From Candidatus Krumholzibacteriota bacterium (GTDB lineage Bacteria > Krumholzibacteriota > Krumholzibacteriia > JACNKJ01), in the NCBI GenBank assembly GCA_016933175.1, contig JAFGBK010000002.1:1-62683 (forward strand): a stretch of 62,683 bases of DNA, given 5' to 3'. The position numbers were made by a program, and so were the translations under genes. Below the pieces are notes generated by a model. It was not told the origin of the DNA, made no database searches, and saw only the letters and a list, made by a program, of their open reading frames with translations. This document shows positions 23,001 through 30,240 of the stretch, piece by piece. Position 1 is the first letter of the stretch, and each line of letters starts with the position of its first letter.

Positions 23001-23193
23001 CGTGACGACGGTGCTGGCCATGCTGCCCATGGCCATCGGCATGGGCAGCGGCGAGCAGCTCCAGCGGCCCCTGGCCGTGACCATCATCGGCGGGCTCTCG
23101 CTGACCACGGCCCTGACCCTCTTCTACACGCCGATCCTCTACGAGATCGGCCACCGGCTGGGGCCGGGCCGACGCGGCGGGACGCGGCCGTGA
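20065..23193 (+). CDS. RND efflux permease, first of a tandem pair
   Basis: 1042 residues from ATG 20065, which overlaps the adaptor stop. Typical AcrB/MexF architecture: helix 1 at about 10-30 (IAISMLFMALVLIGVLSY, then LPVDLLPAINYP), a large periplasmic loop, helices 2-6 with GMLVDNAIVVLEN in the proton-relay helix 4 (Asp kept, the second acidic residue is Asn), a second periplasmic loop, and helices 8-12 ending with a FYTPILYE region. Uses proton flow to push hydrophobic compounds or metals from periplasm or membrane. Substrate not predictable. The partner permease follows 19 bases downstream, as in MdtB/MdtC-type heteromeric pumps. Confidence 0.93.
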   Translation: MIRGAIHRPIAISMLFMALVLIGVLSYRRLPVDLLPAINYPRLTIITTYEDVPAGELERLVTQPLEEVVTALSGVRSVMSRTREGISAITVEYEWGTQMDFANLHLREAIDRVAYRDDFPEDAEAPLILRWDPTSRPISVLVLEGEGRQEQLSDFAREVVKPALEQVDGISQAEVVGAAEREIRVEPDAEKLALYGIDLEDIRAALARSNVTFPGGRVRQGPLYLSLRIAGEFESLDQIAATDVAQRGGRNVRISDVARVFEGVKEPEGYTLLGDGQVVSILLYKEPDANTLQVAAEVDRALDVLSEGYRDFDYRFVYRDAEYVQASFSGLVQSLVIGAILAFLVLFLFLRDMRSPLVVGAAIPVSIFITFALLYFGKVKLNLMSLGGLSLAAGMLVDNAIVVLENITRHLEARRPDGAPDADGMARRRRVAQAAELGGREMARPVVAATLTTVAVFFPVVYVPGIAGAFFRDQALTVTFSLLVSIAAALLLQPMLAARILAARRGEPRGLFRLSERAFNAFNDRYHRALARALGHPRRMLLILVLALAAVALLGARLPRGFMPEQSSTNLRLELELPAGAALEETRRVTGDLGAWLAENPDVRSVFSQVGRTERTLAALRDYTAPNTARMTIILQSGRDGRQRAERVMDAVHARLAGVPGLAFQFRDEGIGLAELLGSGGAPFNLGVVAEDPSLAAAVAEDLERRLAAVPGLVDLKVDRVLGTPNLVARLDREEILRCGLSAEQITRELRDRVSGVVATTFNEVEQRVDIAVRLPYDERRNLTTALAAPMPVAGNRNVPLGSFLRFEEERPLRELLRRNQRRMVTITGDLRGRGLDEVWRDAMAVAAAGTLPEGVELLQAGEQEAMRSSFRDLGWAMILAILLVYMILAAQFESFLDPLLIAVVLPIGLAGAIIAIAVTGNSLNILSLIGALVLLGIAVNDAIVKVDTIRRLREEGMEGHAAVMAASRIRLRPILMTSVTTVLAMLPMAIGMGSGEQLQRPLAVTIIGGLSLTTALTLFYTPILYEIGHRLGPGRRGGTRP

Positions 23194-23212
23194 CCGGGGG
23201 CGGGAGGGCACC

Positions 23213-26200
23213 ATGACCCGCTTCTTCCTGCGGCACCCGGTCAGCACCTGGATGGTCTTCGCCGCCTTCCTGGTCATGGGCCTCTACGCCCTGCCCAAGC
23301 TGAAGATCGAGGCCATCCCCGAGGTGGACCTGCCCTCCCTCAGCGTGGAGACGACCTGGAACGGCGCCTCGCCGCAGGCCATCCAGCGGTCCATCACGCT
23401 GCCCGTGGAGGAGGCCGCGCGACGCCTGCCGGGAGTCGAGTCCGTGACCAGCACCAGCCGGCCGGGGCGCTCCGTCGTCGAGGTCTCCTTCCGCCGGGGC
23501 ACGGACCTGGAGTTCGCGCGGCTGGAGCTCTCCGAGCAGATCGGCGCCCTGCGGCGCGACCTGCCGCTGGGCGCCCGCCAGCCCCAGATCCGCGCCTATG
23601 TGCCAGAGGAGTTCCGCGTCGAGCAGTTCTTCAGCTTCAGCCTCGACTCGCCGCTGGCCCCCAACGAGCTGCGGCAGCGGGCCGAGACCTGGATCCTGCC
23701 GCGCCTGCTGGCCGTGTCGGGCGTGGCCGACGCCCAGGTCATGGGCGGCGCCCGGCCGCTGCTGCGCGTCCGACTGGACCGCGAGCGGCTCGATCTCTAC
23801 GGCATCGGCGCCGGCGAGGTCTTCGCGGCCCTGGCCGCCTTGGACGACATCGAGGCGTCCGGCGCCGTGAGCGAGGACGGGCTCGAGAAGGCCGTGTCCC
23901 TGCGCGAGGAGGTCAGCCTCGAGCGGATCGCCAGCGCCGTGGTCGCGCGCCGCGGCGATCGGTGCTTCCGCCTGGACCAGCTCGCCGAGCTGGACCCGGG
24001 GCACGAGGATCTCGTCTACATCGTGCGCGCCGACGGGCGCAACGTCGTGCAGCTGGCCGTGGAAAAGCGCAGCGGCGCCAACACGGTGGGGGTCAGCAAG
24101 GCCCTGCGCGACCTCCTGCCCGTGCTCGAGGCCTCGTTGCCCTTCGACGCCCGCTTCCACATCGACGCGGACCAGGGCCAGGACCTCGAGGACAAGCTCT
24201 GGGAGCTGGTCTATCGCTCCCTGGTCATCCTCGGTCTGCTCTTCCTGCTCATGGCCATCAGCCTGAGGCAGGTGAAGCTCACCGGCATCGTCGTCGGCTC
24301 CATCTTCTTCGCGATCCTCATCTCGCTGAGCCTCTTCTACTTCCTCCGCCTCTCGGTGAACTTCATCACCATCAGCGGCCTCACGGTGAGCTTCGGACTG
24401 CTGCTGGACAACAGCATCCTCGTGCTGGACGGCATCCACCGGCGGGTGCAGAGCCTGGGCGGCGCCGGCTGGGCGGAACTCGACCGGCGCGGCAAGCTGG
24501 CCGTGGCCACGCAGGCCATCGTGGCGGGCACGAGCGAGGTGTCCTTCCCCATCCTGGCGACCACCCTGACGACCCTCGTCGTCTTCGCGGCCTTCATCTT
24601 CCTCTCCGGGCGCCTGGCCCTCTACTACGTTCCCCTGGCGGTCGCGGTGGCCACCGCCCTGCTGGCCTCCCTCTTCGTGGCCTTTGGCTGGCTGCCCGTG
24701 GTCCTGGAGCAGGGCTGGGCAAGGCCCCTGGTGAACCGCCTGGGCATCGGCTCGCGCCGGCTGGCGGACGAGGCGGCGGTGGCGCGCTTCGTCGAGGAGC
24801 AGAACGGCGCCGACACGGCGCCGGGCTGGTTCGAGCGCGTCCTGCAATGGCTGCAACGCTTCTGGTGGCTGGTGCTGCCGCCCGTCGCCGCCGCCATCGT
24901 CTGGGGTTTCGTCTGGATCTACCCCAACAAGGTGATCAAGGGCGGTTTCTTCCGGATGCCCGACCGCGAGCAGCTCTTCCTCTACCTGCAGATGCCCGAG
25001 GGCACCGACGTCAAGGTCACCTCGGAGATCCTCGGCGCCTTCGAGGAGAAGCTCCAGCCCGTCCCCGCGGGCGCGCGCATGCTGGCTCGCTGCTTCGACA
25101 ACCGCGGCTTCCTGGACGTCGAGTTCGAGGACGACCTGCTGCGCACCGAGATCCCCAGCCATTACCGCGCCCTGCTCGTGGAGCAGGCTGACATCACCGG
25201 CGGCAGCTCGGTCTATATCCGCGGCTTCGCGGACCAGCCCTACTTCCGCGGCACCTTCGGCGGCGTCAACCTCAACTCGACCATCCGCATCTCCGGCTAC
25301 AACTCGCGCCGACTCCACGAGATCGCCGACGGCGTCCTGGCTCGCCTCCAGCGAAACCGGCGCGTCCGCCACCCGCGCGTCACGAGCGGCATGCAATACG
25401 AGCGCGCCGCCCAGGACGAGACCGTCATCAACATCGATCGGCAGCGCCTGGCCGAGCACGGCCTCAGCGCGACGGACCTCGTGCGCCGGCTCCAGCTCCT
25501 GCTCGGCGTGGATCTGCCCTGGACACTGCTGCTCGACGGCCGGCAGCAGCAGGCCCAGCTCTTCTACACCGACGCCGAGACCATGGAGTACGACCTGCTC
25601 CTGGCCCAGCTCATCGACACGCCCTTCGGCGGTCAGGTGCGTCTCGACGACCTGATCGAGGTGGCCACCATTCCCACGCGTGGCTCGGTGGTCCGCGAGG
25701 ATCAGCGCTACACCGTTTACATCAACTGGGAATACGTCGGCACGGACCGCATGCGCCGCGCCACCATCCTGCGCGCGCTGGACGCGCTCGAGCTGCCCTA
25801 CGGCTACGAGGCCGAGGAGGCCGAGCAGACCTTCATCTCCGAGGAGGAGCAAGGCGAGCTGAACCTGATGCTCATCCTGGCGGGAGTCTTCATCTTCATG
25901 GTCCTCGCCGCCCTCTTCGAGTCCGTGCCCCTGCCCTTTCTCGTCCTCAGCTCCCTGCCGATGGCCATGCTCGGCGTCTTCATCGCCTTCTGGATGACGC
26001 GGGCCGCCTTCGATTCCTCGGCCCGGATCGGTCTGGTGCTGGTCTTCGGCATCGTCGTCAACAACGCCATCCTGCTGGTCAGCCGCTATCGCCACGAGGC
26101 CGAGCTGATCCTCCGCCGCCGGCTGGGCGGCGATCCGGGCGTGGAGGCCGCCCTCTTCCCCGGCCTGCGCCGCCAGCTCGGCGGGTGGCACCTGCGGCGC

Positions 26201-26539
26201 CTCGCCATGCCCGAGGCCGCCGCGATGCTGCGCCGCGCCGTGGCGCGCGGCACGCACGTGCGGCTGCGCTCCATCCTGCTCACCAGCGGCACGACCATCG
26301 TCGGCCTGGCGCCACTGCTGGTCCACTTCAAGCCCAGCGACGACCGGGACATCTGGGAGAACCTGGCCCTGTCCTCCATCGGCGGCCTGGCGGCCAGCAC
26401 CCTGCTCCTGATCCTGGCCATGCCGCCGCTCTACTACGTCTGTACGCGTTTCGCCTGGTGGGTGGCCCGGGTCGCCGGCCGCCTGTGGCACGGCGCCAGG
26501 CGGAAGCCCGAGCCGGCCCCCGCCCACCCGGCGGCCTGA
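23213..26539 (+). CDS. RND efflux permease, second of a tandem pair
   Basis: 1108 residues; GGAGGG before the ATG. Same overall fold as the preceding permease but clearly diverged: helix 4 reads SFGLLLDNSILVLDG, and a longer linker (about 500-560, with Trp-rich FWWLVLPPVAAAIVW) precedes the second half. The helix 10-11 region (GIVVNNAILLVSRYRHE) and an extended loop with Arg-rich LILRRRLGG follow. Two non-identical RND subunits after one adaptor suggest a heterotrimeric pump like MdtBC, though two alternative homotrimers sharing one adaptor are possible. It is the last gene of the operon and ends 21 bases before a strong terminator. Confidence 0.92.
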   Translation: MTRFFLRHPVSTWMVFAAFLVMGLYALPKLKIEAIPEVDLPSLSVETTWNGASPQAIQRSITLPVEEAARRLPGVESVTSTSRPGRSVVEVSFRRGTDLEFARLELSEQIGALRRDLPLGARQPQIRAYVPEEFRVEQFFSFSLDSPLAPNELRQRAETWILPRLLAVSGVADAQVMGGARPLLRVRLDRERLDLYGIGAGEVFAALAALDDIEASGAVSEDGLEKAVSLREEVSLERIASAVVARRGDRCFRLDQLAELDPGHEDLVYIVRADGRNVVQLAVEKRSGANTVGVSKALRDLLPVLEASLPFDARFHIDADQGQDLEDKLWELVYRSLVILGLLFLLMAISLRQVKLTGIVVGSIFFAILISLSLFYFLRLSVNFITISGLTVSFGLLLDNSILVLDGIHRRVQSLGGAGWAELDRRGKLAVATQAIVAGTSEVSFPILATTLTTLVVFAAFIFLSGRLALYYVPLAVAVATALLASLFVAFGWLPVVLEQGWARPLVNRLGIGSRRLADEAAVARFVEEQNGADTAPGWFERVLQWLQRFWWLVLPPVAAAIVWGFVWIYPNKVIKGGFFRMPDREQLFLYLQMPEGTDVKVTSEILGAFEEKLQPVPAGARMLARCFDNRGFLDVEFEDDLLRTEIPSHYRALLVEQADITGGSSVYIRGFADQPYFRGTFGGVNLNSTIRISGYNSRRLHEIADGVLARLQRNRRVRHPRVTSGMQYERAAQDETVINIDRQRLAEHGLSATDLVRRLQLLLGVDLPWTLLLDGRQQQAQLFYTDAETMEYDLLLAQLIDTPFGGQVRLDDLIEVATIPTRGSVVREDQRYTVYINWEYVGTDRMRRATILRALDALELPYGYEAEEAEQTFISEEEQGELNLMLILAGVFIFMVLAALFESVPLPFLVLSSLPMAMLGVFIAFWMTRAAFDSSARIGLVLVFGIVVNNAILLVSRYRHEAELILRRRLGGDPGVEAALFPGLRRQLGGWHLRRLAMPEAAAMLRRAVARGTHVRLRSILLTSGTTIVGLAPLLVHFKPSDDRDIWENLALSSIGGLAASTLLLILAMPPLYYVCTRFAWWVARVAGRLWHGARRKPEPAPAHPAA

Positions 26540-26560
26540 GCGCCGCATGGATCGCCTGCG

Positions 26561-26594
26561 AGAAGGGCCCGCTCCCCGGAGAGCGGGCCCTTCT
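26561..26594 (+). terminator. perfect 14-bp terminator hairpin closing the efflux operon
   Basis: AGAAGGGCCCGCTC (26561-26574) and GAGCGGGCCCTTCT (26581-26594) pair completely around the loop CCCGGA. The A-rich start and T-rich end make it work in both directions, serving the rightward efflux operon and the leftward chemoreceptor gene, whose stop is 32 bases away. Confidence 0.9.
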
Positions 26595-26625
26595 GTCAGC
26601 GCTGGGAGCGACGGGCGCCGGGCGC

Positions 26626-29600
26626 TCAGAAGCTCTTTAGCGTCCTCGCCTCCTCGTCGCTGAGCGGGAAGAAGGGCGGGCTGTTGCCCTCCCCCTTGTC
26701 TGCCGGCGCCGAGGCGACGGTCGGCGCCAGCGTCCTCGGCCGGGGCGCCGCCTGCGACCGGGCCGGCTGAGCGCTCAGGTTGAAGCGCCCGACCATGGCC
26801 CGCATCTCACTGGACTGGCTCGACAGCTCCTCGCCGGCGCTGGCCGATTCCTCGGCGTTGGCCGCCGTCTGCTGCGTCACCTGGTTCAGCTGATCGACGG
26901 CCTGGGTGATCTGCTCCACGCCCTCGCTCTGCTGGCTCGAGGCCGTGTCGATCTCCGCCATCACCTCCGCTACCTTGCGGATGTGATCGGTGATCTCGTC
27001 CAGCTGCGACGTGACGTCCTGGTTGAGGCTCACGCCCTGCTCCGAGTTCGCCGCCGCCTCCTCGATCAGCGCCGAGGTGCTCTTGGCCGCCTCTGTGCTG
27101 CGCATGGCCAGGTTCCGCACCTCCTCGGCCACCACCGCGAAGCCCTTGCCCGCCTCGCCCGCGCGCGCCGCCTCGACGCTCGCGTTCAGGGCCAGCAGGT
27201 TCGTCTGGAAGGCGATCTCGTCGATGGTCTTGACGATCTTCGCCGTCTCGTCCGAGGACGTCTTGATCTTCTCCATGGCCTCGCTCAGGCGCCGCATTGC
27301 TTCCTGGCCCTGGTCCGCGCTGTGACGGGCCGCGTCGGCCAGGCTGCGCGCCTCCTGGGCGTTGTCGCTGTTGCGCTTGGTCATGGAGGCCATCTCCTGC
27401 AGGCTGGCGCCGATCTCCTCGATGCTGCTGGCCTGCTCGCTGGCGCCCTGGGCCAGGCCCTGGCTGCCGGTGGAGATCTGGCCCGCCGCGCTGGCCACCT
27501 GCTCGCTGCCCACGGCCACCTGCTGCATGCTCTCGTCCAGGTTGCGCGCCGCCTTGTTGATGGAGTCCTTGATCTTGGCGTAGTCGCCGCGGTAATCACC
27601 CTGCATGCGCGCCGTCAGGTCGCGGGCGGCCATGGCTTCGAGGATCCGCGCGGCCTCGTTGACCGGCGTGACCACGGCATCCAGCGTGGCGTTGACGCCC
27701 TCGACGATCTTGCGGTAATCGCCCTCGTGGCGCGTCGCGTCGGCCCGCGTGTCGAGGCGGCCCTCCGTGCCGGCCTGGGCCAGCGTGGCGACGTCGTCGA
27801 CAACGCCGCGGATCGCCGTCTTCGTGCGGCCCAGGGCCGCGGCGATGTTCTGGAAGACCCGGCTGGTCTCCTCGGTGTCCGCGTCGGCCTCCGCCGGCGT
27901 AACGTCGATGTGCAGGTCGCCGGCGGCGATCTGGTCCAGGGCGCCGGTGAGCTTGTCCACCTCGGCGTCCTGGTAGGCCTTCACCTTCTCCGCCTGCCGC
28001 TGTGCCTTCTTGATCTCCGTCAGGTCCGTCAGCACCACCAGCAGGCCCGCGCATGCGTTGCGCCGGTCCAGGATCGGCACCACGGTGTAGCTCACGTCGT
28101 GCGTCTTCCCGCCCGGACGGATCACCGTCTGGGAGCTGGTGATCTTCTTGCCGTCCCGCGCCATGCGCAGCGCGCAGGTGTTGCTGCCGAAGTCGTCCGC
28201 CTTGAAGTAGGCGTTGTAGTCCTTCTCGATCACCTCGGCCTGGTCGACGCCCACCAGGTCCGCACCCGTCTTGTTCAGGTACTGGAAGGTCAGGTCCGGC
28301 TTCAGGTACATCACGGGCGAGGGAACGGCGTCCAGATGACCGACCATGGCATCGAGAAGAGTGTTGATGCCCCGCATGACGTTGCCGTACTCGCCGCCGT
28401 GCTGATCCACGTCGCCGCGGGCGTCGAAGCGGCCGCAGAGGGCGGAGATGACGAGGCGGTGGGCGCCCTCGGACAGGGAGGAGATGCTCTCCTTCATGTT
28501 TTGCATGGCGGCGCCGAGCTCATCCTGCTGCGAGGCGAGTTCGAGGTTCGCCGCGAGATCGCCGTTGCCGATCTGCGTGGCGATGGAAGCCTTCTCCTTG
28601 ATGTACGCGAGCATCGCCCGGAAGGACTCGGCCAGCCGTCCAACCTCGTCCGCGGAGTGGAACGTGATCTCCTGATCCAGGTCGCCGACGGCCAGGCGCT
28701 GCGCGGTCTCCCCCATGCTGCGCAGGGGGCGGGCGATGCGGCTGGCCAGGGCCAGGGCCGCGAACGCCGACAGCAGCATCATCACCAGGCCGGAGCCGAT
28801 GACCGCCAGGAGCATCTGATTGAAGGAGGCGGCCACGGCGGCGGTGGACTCGGCGAAGTCGTCCTCGTAGGTGCCGACGCCGATGACCCAGTCCCAGGGT
28901 GCGAAGTAGCTGACCGCGGCGACCTTGTAGCGGACGACGTCCTCCCCCTGGTTCTTCCAGGGATAGCGCTTGAAGGCGACCTCGCCCTCGGGCAGCGCGA
29001 TTGCCGTGTTCACGATGTCCTGGATGAAGAGGTTGCCGTCGCTGTCGCGCGCCTCCCAGATGTTCTCTCCGTCCCGCTTGCCGTCCTTGGAGATGATGTA
29101 GTGGCCCTTCTCGGCGCCGCTGCCGCCAAGCACGTAGATGTAGCCGCTTTTGCCGACCGTGATGTCCATGATGCCCTGGCGCAGGCTCTGGATGTCGTCC
29201 TGGGGCACGCCGACGTACAGCACGCCGGCCAGCTCGCCGTCGTCGCCGTAGAGAGGCTTGTAGGCCGTGACGTACCACCCGTTGACCACGTAGGCGCGTC
29301 CGACAAAGGTCTCGCCGCGCTTGATGGCGCTGATCACCGGATTGGGGCGGCCATCGGGATTGACGGCAGGGATGTAGGTACCCGTGGCGCGCGTGCCGTC
29401 CGTCTTCTCGACGTTGGTGCATATCCGGAGCATGTCACCCGCGGCATTCACACGCTGGAAGATGGTGCAGGTGCCACCCATCAGCTGCCTGACCCTGTCC
29501 ACGACGGGCGAGGTTATCCGCGGATCGCGGTTCTCGCGAAACTCCGTGGTGCCGGCCGCCATGACGGGCAGGCTGACGCGCGAGGAGGCCTTCGTGTACT

Positions 29601-29913
29601 GGTTCACGGCCTCCCAATCCGCCAGCTCGTCGGTCAGGCGCAGGGAGCCGGCCTGCGTCAGCAGCTCGCCGGCCACTTCCAGATCGGCGCGCAGCTTCTG
29701 CTCCAGGCTCTCCTGGTAGACGCGGCACATGAGCAGGACATCACGGCTGATCTTCGCCGTCTCGCCCTTGGACAGGGTGTCAATCTCGGCGAGCATGTCC
29801 TCCTGAAGACGGGATTTCTGTATTCCCACCACGACGATGAGACATGCCACCGTGAGCGTCACGGCGGCGATGCCCAGTGTCAGGATCTTGCCCTTGATGG
29901 TCTTTATGCGCAT
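26626..29913 (-). CDS. methyl-accepting chemotaxis protein with Cache sensor, HAMP units and PAS
   Basis: 1095 residues; GAGGGG before the ATG at 29913. Helix 1 (about 12-29), a periplasmic Cache_3-Cache_2-type double sensor (35-365, with [35 protein letters not shown] and [16 protein letters not shown]), helix 2 (370-393), HAMP (393-445), a second HAMP-like unit, a PAS domain (about 520-640), further poly-HAMP units (640-800), then the signalling coiled coil (810-1040) with the conserved tip [21 protein letters not shown]. It ends in EARTLKSF, so the usual CheR/CheB-binding pentapeptide is absent. It transmits ligand binding to CheA/CheW; no other chemotaxis gene is in the window. The cytosolic PAS could add redox or small-molecule sensing. 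Confidence 0.93.
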   Translation of the reverse strand: MRIKTIKGKILTLGIAAVTLTVACLIVVVGIQKSRLQEDMLAEIDTLSKGETAKISRDVLLMCRVYQESLEQKLRADLEVAGELLTQAGSLRLTDELADWEAVNQYTKASSRVSLPVMAAGTTEFRENRDPRITSPVVDRVRQLMGGTCTIFQRVNAAGDMLRICTNVEKTDGTRATGTYIPAVNPDGRPNPVISAIKRGETFVGRAYVVNGWYVTAYKPLYGDDGELAGVLYVGVPQDDIQSLRQGIMDITVGKSGYIYVLGGSGAEKGHYIISKDGKRDGENIWEARDSDGNLFIQDIVNTAIALPEGEVAFKRYPWKNQGEDVVRYKVAAVSYFAPWDWVIGVGTYEDDFAESTAAVAASFNQMLLAVIGSGLVMMLLSAFAALALASRIARPLRSMGETAQRLAVGDLDQEITFHSADEVGRLAESFRAMLAYIKEKASIATQIGNGDLAANLELASQQDELGAAMQNMKESISSLSEGAHRLVISALCGRFDARGDVDQHGGEYGNVMRGINTLLDAMVGHLDAVPSPVMYLKPDLTFQYLNKTGADLVGVDQAEVIEKDYNAYFKADDFGSNTCALRMARDGKKITSSQTVIRPGGKTHDVSYTVVPILDRRNACAGLLVVLTDLTEIKKAQRQAEKVKAYQDAEVDKLTGALDQIAAGDLHIDVTPAEADADTEETSRVFQNIAAALGRTKTAIRGVVDDVATLAQAGTEGRLDTRADATRHEGDYRKIVEGVNATLDAVVTPVNEAARILEAMAARDLTARMQGDYRGDYAKIKDSINKAARNLDESMQQVAVGSEQVASAAGQISTGSQGLAQGASEQASSIEEIGASLQEMASMTKRNSDNAQEARSLADAARHSADQGQEAMRRLSEAMEKIKTSSDETAKIVKTIDEIAFQTNLLALNASVEAARAGEAGKGFAVVAEEVRNLAMRSTEAAKSTSALIEEAAANSEQGVSLNQDVTSQLDEITDHIRKVAEVMAEIDTASSQQSEGVEQITQAVDQLNQVTQQTAANAEESASAGEELSSQSSEMRAMVGRFNLSAQPARSQAAPRPRTLAPTVASAPADKGEGNSPPFFPLSDEEARTLKSF

Positions 29914-30240
29914 GACTGTCCCCTCGCAGCCCTGTCACCATCCCTGTCCCGTTCCGGCCGGTGACGGATGGTGGTGCTTTTTAGAATACTTAATGGCCCA
30001 TGGGTGGAAGATCGGGTCTCATGCCGTCCCCCTTGCTTCCATCTATTCGTCTCTAAATCAGCGACCTTTAAGGCAATTTGCGCGCGAATTTCTTACTGTT
30101 CGACCATCACACGCCATCGCGCCGAGAAGAAAGGAATGGAGAAATCCCCTCACGAAATCGGTAATGCAAAGCTTACATGGATTGCACACAGCGCCGAGCA
30201 GGCAGCGCTCGTGGAGACGGCCGCCGGCGGCGCAGGCGAT
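29914..30240. other. 327-base intergenic region upstream of the chemoreceptor
   Basis: Lies between two leftward genes: downstream of the second hybrid kinase and upstream of the chemoreceptor. It is visibly AT-richer from 29980 to 30180 than its surroundings, which fits a promoter and leader for the chemoreceptor, but I found no convincing sigma-70, sigma-54 or flagellar sigma-28 site and no riboswitch core. Confidence 0.5.

Noticed and set aside
19930..26548. Two frames of more than 1100 codons antisense to the RND permeases
   Set aside because: Composition (His/Gln/Asp/Gly-rich, no domains) is that of antisense translation; the plus-strand RND proteins are fully conserved.
26983..29964. 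993-codon plus-strand frame over the chemoreceptor
   Set aside because: Antisense shadow of the chemoreceptor, whose signalling tip and Cache motifs are clear on the minus strand.
29914..30240. Riboswitch (for example cyclic-di-GMP) before the chemoreceptor
   Set aside because: The conserved core sequences and paired arms of known cyclic-di-GMP riboswitches were not found in the leader on the minus strand.
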